DNA of 64,000 bases from Microbulbifer rhizosphaerae. GTDB lineage: Bacteria > Pseudomonadota > Gammaproteobacteria > Pseudomonadales > Cellvibrionaceae. Position 1 is the first letter of the stretch; every line of letters starts with the position of its first letter. Shown one piece after another: positions 59,665-64,000 of the stretch. The DNA lies in NCBI RefSeq assembly GCF_014191725.1, contig NZ_JACHWZ010000001.1, positions 310,001-374,000 on the forward strand, in the 5' to 3' direction. The translations under genes were made by a program, and so were the position numbers. The notes beneath the pieces were generated by a model. That model searched no databases. It worked only from the letters and a program-made list of their open reading frames with translations, and was not told the origin of the DNA.

Positions 59665-59683
59665 AAGTCGTTCCCTCCTAAAT

Positions 59684-60868
59684 TCAGGCCGCTTGCCGGG
59701 TAAAGTTCTCGATCAGTGTGCTCACGGTGGCGCCGATCTGGCGGCACTCGTCATCGCTCAGGGTGAGCGGCGGCAGCAGGCGCACCACGTTGCCGGCGGT
59801 GACGTTGATCAGCAGGTCGCGGGTGCGCGCCTGTTCTACCAGTTCGGCACAGGGGCGGTCCAGTTCGATGCCGATGAGTAGGCCCAGGCCGCGGATCTCA
59901 CGGACCGCGGCACAGTCGGCCAACTGCTCGCGCAGCTGTTGCAGCAGCTGTTCCCCCAGTTTTGCGGCGCGCTCGATCAGCCATTCCTTTTCCAGGGTGT
60001 CCAGCACCGCCAGGCCGGCGCGGCAGGCCAGAGGGTTACCGCCAAAGGTGGAGCCGTGGCTGCCGGCGGTAAACAGCTGCGCCGCTTTGCCCCGCGCCAG
60101 GCAGGCGCCGATGGGCACGCCGTTGCCCAGGCCCTTGGCGGTGGTGACCACGTCCGGGAGGATGCCGTTGTGCTGGTAGGCGAACAGTTTACCGCTGCGG
60201 CCGTTGGCGCTCTGGATCTCGTCCAGCATCAGCAGCCAGTCCTGTCTGTCGCACAGGTCGCGTAATTTGTTCAGGTAGTCCGGTGCCGGCACGCGGATAC
60301 CGCCTTCTCCCTGCACCGGTTCCACCAGCACCGCGACTATGTCGTTGTGCTGGGCGGCGAGCTTTTCGATCGCGGCGACGTCGTCGAAGGGCACGCGCAG
60401 GAATCCCTCCGGCAGCGGCGCGAAACCCTGCTGGATCTTTTCGTTGCCGGTGGCGGTGAGAGTGGCGAGTGTGCGACCGTGGAAGGCCCCCTCCATCACC
60501 ACGATGCGCGGCACTGCAAGGCCGCGCTCGTTGCCGAGCCGGCGCGCCAGCTTGATCGCCGCCTCATTGGCCTCGGCACCGGAGTTGGAAAAGAACACAT
60601 TGTCCATGTCCGACAGGGTCACCAGCTTCTCCGCAAGTTGTTCCTGCGCGGGAATATTGTAGAGGTTGGATACGTGCAGCAGGGTATGCGCCTGGTCCTG
60701 CAGCGCCTCGGTGACTGCCGGATGGCAGTGGCCCAGGCCGCACACGGCGATTCCGGAAATAGCGTCCAGGTAGCGTCGGCCGGCGTCGTCCCACACGTAG
60801 TTGCCTTCACCCCTGACCAGGGTCAGGGTTCTGGTGCCGTAGTTTTGCATGAGTGCGGGAATGGCCAC
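59684..60868 (-). CDS. argD: acetylornithine aminotransferase
   Basis: A 394-residue class III PLP aminotransferase that makes N-acetylornithine, and possibly succinyldiaminopimelate. Visible blocks are [20 protein letters not shown] near residue 93, [15 protein letters not shown] near 131, [19 protein letters not shown] near 213 and the PLP lysine in [14 protein letters not shown] near 248, followed by [15 protein letters not shown]. It is followed by argF after 19 bases, as in several Pseudomonas-type genomes. Start ATG at 60868 gives the normal length. Confidence 0.94.
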   Translation of the reverse strand: MAIPALMQNYGTRTLTLVRGEGNYVWDDAGRRYLDAISGIAVCGLGHCHPAVTEALQDQAHTLLHVSNLYNIPAQEQLAEKLVTLSDMDNVFFSNSGAEANEAAIKLARRLGNERGLAVPRIVVMEGAFHGRTLATLTATGNEKIQQGFAPLPEGFLRVPFDDVAAIEKLAAQHNDIVAVLVEPVQGEGGIRVPAPDYLNKLRDLCDRQDWLLMLDEIQSANGRSGKLFAYQHNGILPDVVTTAKGLGNGVPIGACLARGKAAQLFTAGSHGSTFGGNPLACRAGLAVLDTLEKEWLIERAAKLGEQLLQQLREQLADCAAVREIRGLGLLIGIELDRPCAELVEQARTRDLLINVTAGNVVRLLPPLTLSDDECRQIGATVSTLIENFTRQAA

Positions 60869-61177
60869 TTTGCTGTTTCCTCATATGGTGGGCCTGAAAA
60901 ACCGGGAGAGCCGCAGAAAGTTCGGCGTGAGCGCCATTCGTCCGCAGTTTCCCCGGGAAAGCCGGCAATACTAACATACTTGTGGTGGCGCGCTACGCGG
61001 CGCGGTCAGCTGGTGTGGTGCCGAAGGCCCTGTGTGGCCATCTTTATTCCTGTGACATTTCCGGTGCCCCTGCGGACCGTCGCCAGCCCCGTGTTTACTA
61101 TTCTGAGAGCACTGCTTTCGCTGATCCGATGGGCAGAGAATTCCAAACCACGTCCGCGCCATTGCGCTGAGTAAATC
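60869..61177. other. divergent argD / MBL-rhodanese intergenic region
   Basis: A 309-base region with no gene. I see no clear arginine operator or other named motif in it. Confidence 0.4.
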
Positions 61178-62551
61178 ATGAAATTCAAATGTATCGAAAC
61201 CCCGGCCATTTCTCACTACGCTTATGTGATTGCCGACGGCAATTGCGCGGCGGTGGTGGATCCCCGCCGCGATGTGGACGACTACCTGGCCGCAGCCCGT
61301 GAATTCGGCTGCCGCATCACCCATGTAATCGAAACCCACCGCCAGGAGGATTTCGTAATGGGATCGGCCTACCTGGCGAGATTGACGGGGGCCCGGGTAG
61401 TCAATGGCGAGCACGAGCTGTTCGGCCATGGCGACCTGCGGCTGGGGGACGGTGACAGCTTCACGCTGGGGAGCCTGAAAATTTGCGCCCTTCATACCCC
61501 CGGACACACACCTGAGAGTATGTGTTACGCAGTCTATGAAAAGGGGGCCGATATCCCCTGGGGCGTATTTACCGGCGACACGCTGTTTTTTGGCGATACG
61601 GGTCGCAGTGATCTGCCGGGCGCTGATAAATCGGTCGAGAATGCGGCATTACTGTATGACTCCGTGCACGGCAGGCTGAAGGCGTTGGGCGATACCGTGT
61701 TGGTTTTTCCCGCGCATGGGCCGGGGTCCGTGTGTGGCAGCGGTATGTCGGAAAAGCCGTTTTCCACCATCGGTGAGGAGCGGCGTCTCAACGATGTGTT
61801 CACGCTGGACCGGGATGCATTTGCCCGCAAGAAAGGCGGCGAGCGGCTGCCGCGGCCGCCGTACTTTCGCCTGATGGAAAAGGTGAACCTGCACGGCGGG
61901 CTGGAGCCACCGGAGGTTCTCGGTGCGGTCAGGTTCTTGGGGCCGGAAGAGTTTGCCGATGCGCGCAAGCGGCGGCAGGTGTTCGACACGCGGGAACCCG
62001 AAGCCTTTGCGGGTGGCCATATTGCCGACAGCTACAGTATCTGGTTGCAGGGTTTGCCGGTTTTTGGCGGTTGGCTGGCCGATGAAACCACGGAGCTACT
62101 TTTGGTGGGAGACCGCGGCGAGGATATGGAAACTGCCGCGCTGTATCTCAGCCGCATCGGTATCGACCGGGTCGAGGGCGCCCTGGCCGGCGGTTTTGGC
62201 AGCTGGCGCAACAGTGGGCACCCGTTCCGGCACAACCGCGTGATCACCCCCCGTGAACTGATCGACCGGCTCGATGAAATGCAGGTACTCGATGTGCGCG
62301 AGGACGGCGAGTTTGACAGCGGGCATATTCCCGGCGCGGTCCATCTATACGTCGGGTATCTCGAGGAGCGCCTCTCTGAGACGGGCCTCGACAGGGACCG
62401 GACCCTGGTGGTGACCTGCGGGGTCGGGCATCGTGCAGGGCTTGCAGTCAGTATTTTGCTGCGCCTGGGGTTCACCGATGTGCGCAACCTGCTCGGGGGG
62501 ATGAAGGCCTGGGGCGCCTGCGACTTTCCGATGGACCAGGGCGGGCACTAG
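61178..62551 (+). CDS. MBL-fold/rhodanese fusion, persulfide dioxygenase-like
   Basis: A 457-residue three-part protein. The N-terminal metallo-beta-lactamase domain (about 1-245) has the later metal-site patterns HTPGHTPESMCYAV and FTGDTLFFGDTGRSDL and VFPAHGPGS, but the first motif reads THRQEDF instead of THxHADH. Two rhodanese-like domains follow, about 265-350 (FDTREPEAFAGGHI, no active-site Cys seen) and 365-450 with the active loop TCGVGHRA containing Cys. CstB-type proteins process persulfides; the altered metal motif leaves the reaction open. Start ATG at 61178. Confidence 0.78.
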   Translation: MKFKCIETPAISHYAYVIADGNCAAVVDPRRDVDDYLAAAREFGCRITHVIETHRQEDFVMGSAYLARLTGARVVNGEHELFGHGDLRLGDGDSFTLGSLKICALHTPGHTPESMCYAVYEKGADIPWGVFTGDTLFFGDTGRSDLPGADKSVENAALLYDSVHGRLKALGDTVLVFPAHGPGSVCGSGMSEKPFSTIGEERRLNDVFTLDRDAFARKKGGERLPRPPYFRLMEKVNLHGGLEPPEVLGAVRFLGPEEFADARKRRQVFDTREPEAFAGGHIADSYSIWLQGLPVFGGWLADETTELLLVGDRGEDMETAALYLSRIGIDRVEGALAGGFGSWRNSGHPFRHNRVITPRELIDRLDEMQVLDVREDGEFDSGHIPGAVHLYVGYLEERLSETGLDRDRTLVVTCGVGHRAGLAVSILLRLGFTDVRNLLGGMKAWGACDFPMDQGGH

Positions 62552-62668
62552 CGCACTGGTCGCGAGATGCACCGGTGGGTTGGGTGGGGTACAATCCCGC
62601 CCCTCAAAACAGCGAACGGGCGCCGGGCGCCGGGCCGAAACACTTTCTAATCGAGGTTGGTCATACCT

Positions 62669-63001
62669 ATGGACACACTGGAGAACATCAAGCAGCAGAT
62701 AGCCGACAACGCGATCCTGCTCTATATGAAAGGCAGCCCCAACGCACCCCAGTGCGGCTTTTCCATGCGTGCCTCCCAGGCGCTGATGGCCTGCGGCAAG
62801 CGCTTTGCCTATGTGGACGTGCTGTCCAATCCGGATATCCGCACCGAGCTGCCGAAATACGCCAACTGGCCGACCTTCCCGCAGCTGTGGGTCAAGGGAG
62901 AGCTGGTCGGTGGCTGTGACATCATTATGGAGATGTACGAAAACGGCGAGCTGAAGACCCTGGTGGAAGAGGCCTCTGCCGAGGGTGAGGGCGGGGAATA
63001 G
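62669..63001 (+). CDS. grxD: monothiol glutaredoxin, Grx4 type
   Basis: A 110-residue monothiol glutaredoxin with the CGFS active site in PNAPQCGFSMRASQAL (Cys29). It has the WPTFPQLWVKGELVGGCDI glutathione-binding part near residue 65. These proteins carry and deliver [2Fe-2S] clusters, often with BolA partners. The ATG at 62669 matches the usual MDTLENIKQQI start; a GTG 12 bases earlier would add only four residues. The convergent neighbour is bacterioferritin, also an iron protein, and a strong terminator separates them. Confidence 0.93.
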   Translation: MDTLENIKQQIADNAILLYMKGSPNAPQCGFSMRASQALMACGKRFAYVDVLSNPDIRTELPKYANWPTFPQLWVKGELVGGCDIIMEMYENGELKTLVEEASAEGEGGE

Positions 63002-63015
63002 GTTTTTCCTCTTTG

Positions 63016-63062
63016 CCCAAACAAAAAAAGCCGCGGTGGTTGCCGCGGCTTTTTTGTTTGGG
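63016..63062. terminator. bidirectional terminator between grxD and bfr
   Basis: Arms cccaaacaaaaaaagccgcgg and ccgcggcttttttgtttggg pair over about 19 bases with a short loop. T runs are present on both strands within the arms, so it can serve both convergent genes. Confidence 0.9.
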
Positions 63063-63125
63063 AATGGCTGTGGACATCCTGTTTCAATCCTGGCTCGTCA
63101 TCCCGTCCGTCGGTTGTGCTTGGGA

Positions 63126-63602
63126 TTATTCTCCGGTTTCCATCTGAGATTGCAGGTAGTTCCGCAGGCCGACTTTGTCGACCAGGTCCAGCTGGGTCTC
63201 CAGCCAGTCCACGTGTTCCTCCTCGGATTCGAGGATTTTTTCCAGCAGTTCCCGGCTGCCGTAATCGCGCACCGATTCGCAGTGGGCGATGGCGTCGCGC
63301 AGGTCGGGGATGGCCTTGGACTCCAGCTTCAGGTCGCACTTGAGCATTTCCACGGTGTCTTCCCCGATGAGCAGCTTACCCAGGTGCTGCAGATTGGGAA
63401 TGCCCTCGAGAAACAGAATCCGCTCGATCAGCCAGTCGGCGTGTTTCATCTCATCGATGGATTCGTGGTATTCCTTTTCCGCCAGCTCTTTCAGTCCCCA
63501 GTTTTTGTACATGCGGGCATGCAGGAAGTACTGGTTGATGGCCACCAGTTCGTTGCCCAGTGCTTTGTTTAAATGTTCGATAACTTTGGGATCGCCTTTC
63601 AT
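63126..63602 (-). CDS. bfr: bacterioferritin
   Basis: A 158-residue heme-binding ferritin that stores iron in a 24-subunit shell. The ATG at 63602 gives [26 protein letters not shown]; an upstream extension of 30 codons has no coding character. Ferroxidase residues are visible at Glu18 ([16 protein letters not shown]), Glu51/His54 (EMKHADW, which also holds heme-ligand Met52), Glu94 region and [11 protein letters not shown] near 127-130. Length equals that of the family. The candidate iron-responsive site at 63818-63836 lies about 215 bases upstream. Confidence 0.95.
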   Translation of the reverse strand: MKGDPKVIEHLNKALGNELVAINQYFLHARMYKNWGLKELAEKEYHESIDEMKHADWLIERILFLEGIPNLQHLGKLLIGEDTVEMLKCDLKLESKAIPDLRDAIAHCESVRDYGSRELLEKILESEEEHVDWLETQLDLVDKVGLRNYLQSQMETGE

Positions 63603-63817
63603 AGCTTTTGCTCCTGGCCCTGCCGAGACTGAATGGATGTTCAGGATATTCCTGTTTGTTAGGTTAAGCTGCAGCTGTTTTGTTACCTGCATATTGTAGA
63701 GTCGCCGCCACTATGCCGGTGGAGTTTGCGTCTCCCGTTGGGGCAAGTCAAGAAAAAGGCGAGTTTTGTTTGTGTGCGGAAAAACAGGGAAATTAAGAGG
63801 AATTCGGCAGAAAATTA

Positions 63818-63836
63818 CAACGAGAATGATTCCCTT
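63818..63836. promoter_or_regulatory. weak Fur-box-like site
   Basis: acgagaatgattccctttt matches the first half of the Fur consensus (GATAATGAT) in eight of nine positions but the second half poorly. It lies between bfr and the partial gene at the window end, and could serve bfr; the distance is long. Confidence 0.25.
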
Positions 63837-63879
63837 TTAGATTGTTTCCTGCGGATGAAAAAGACCTGTCCAATGGTGT

Positions 63880-63999
63880 TCAGGGAAGGTTGATCCACTG
63901 GCGGATTCCAGAGATTTTCTTTTGGATAATTTCCCGATCGAATCGGTCGTCGATAAATTTTTCGAGGTCTTCTTCCAGGCGGTCGGTATACCTTCTCAG
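63880..63999 (-). CDS. unidentified protein, C-terminal 39 residues only
   Basis: The minus-strand frame is open from the window edge to a stop at 63880. The visible end reads LRRYTDRLEEDLEKFIDDRF then DREIIQKKISGIRQWINLP, an amphipathic, charged helical tail that looks like a genuine C-terminus. The gene starts beyond position 64000. I do not recognise the family. Frame choice rests on the coding-like composition and absence of stops, as the other two frames on this strand give Arg/Pro-rich noise. Confidence 0.55.
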   Translation of the reverse strand: MRRYTDRLEEDLEKFIDDRFDREIIQKKISGIRQWINLP

Positions 64000-64000
64000 C

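Overview
The window is one stretch of a GC-rich gammaproteobacterial chromosome. Gene order (gltA divergent from sdhCDAB-sucAB-lpd-sucCD), a separate nrdA/nrdB pair, arsenosugar genes, a CE2-type carbohydrate esterase and many 'gtaggagcggcc' hairpin repeats suggest a marine member of the Cellvibrionales such as Microbulbifer. That placement is inference; there is no rRNA or other marker gene here. No tRNA, rRNA, CRISPR array or complete insertion sequence was recognised.

Layout. 1-1620: the 3' end of an HI0933-type flavoprotein gene, a small CxxC protein, two paralogous glycine-zipper lipoproteins and a DUF3820 protein. 2094-15371: the TCA-cycle block, with gltA on the minus strand and sdhCDAB, sucAB, lpdA and sucCD on the plus strand, closed by a strong terminator. 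15644-21034: a six-gene arsenosugar-type cluster (MTA-phosphorylase-like enzyme, ArsS radical SAM enzyme, TVP38 membrane protein, mercuric-reductase-like flavoprotein, two glycosyltransferase-like proteins). 21150-27576: mltF, purL and a TfoX-N protein. 27610-35261 (minus strand): a frameshifted MFS transporter gene, a PQQ-type dehydrogenase with a cytochrome c tail, a two-subunit molybdenum hydroxylase, and its cofactor helpers (MobA-like and XdhC).

35868-53133 is accessory in character. It holds hipBA, an aldo/keto reductase, a Tat-exported carbonic anhydrase, a lone SLATT membrane protein, a canonical signal peptidase I, a secreted hydrolase pair, a CE2 esterase, a second signal peptidase I paralogue without its catalytic lysine, a collinear minus-strand run of small or damaged genes, a NYN-LOTUS protein, a methyltransferase, a two-gene unit resembling a Tse2-type toxin with its immunity protein, and an AT-rich NACHT NTPase resembling bacterial NLR-like antiphage proteins. 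53390-64000 returns to core functions: nrdB, nrdA, argF, argD, an MBL/rhodanese protein, grxD, bacterioferritin and the 3' end of an unidentified gene.

Most notable are the NACHT gene with the adjacent toxin/immunity-like pair (50345-53133), the arsenosugar cluster with its own nucleoside phosphorylase, the lysine-less signal peptidase paralogue, and several dispersed hairpin repeat families that in two places supply the stop codon of the gene they abut. Three loci (27610-28948, 47127-47781, 46773-47095) carry apparent single frameshifts, which may be real decay or sequencing error.
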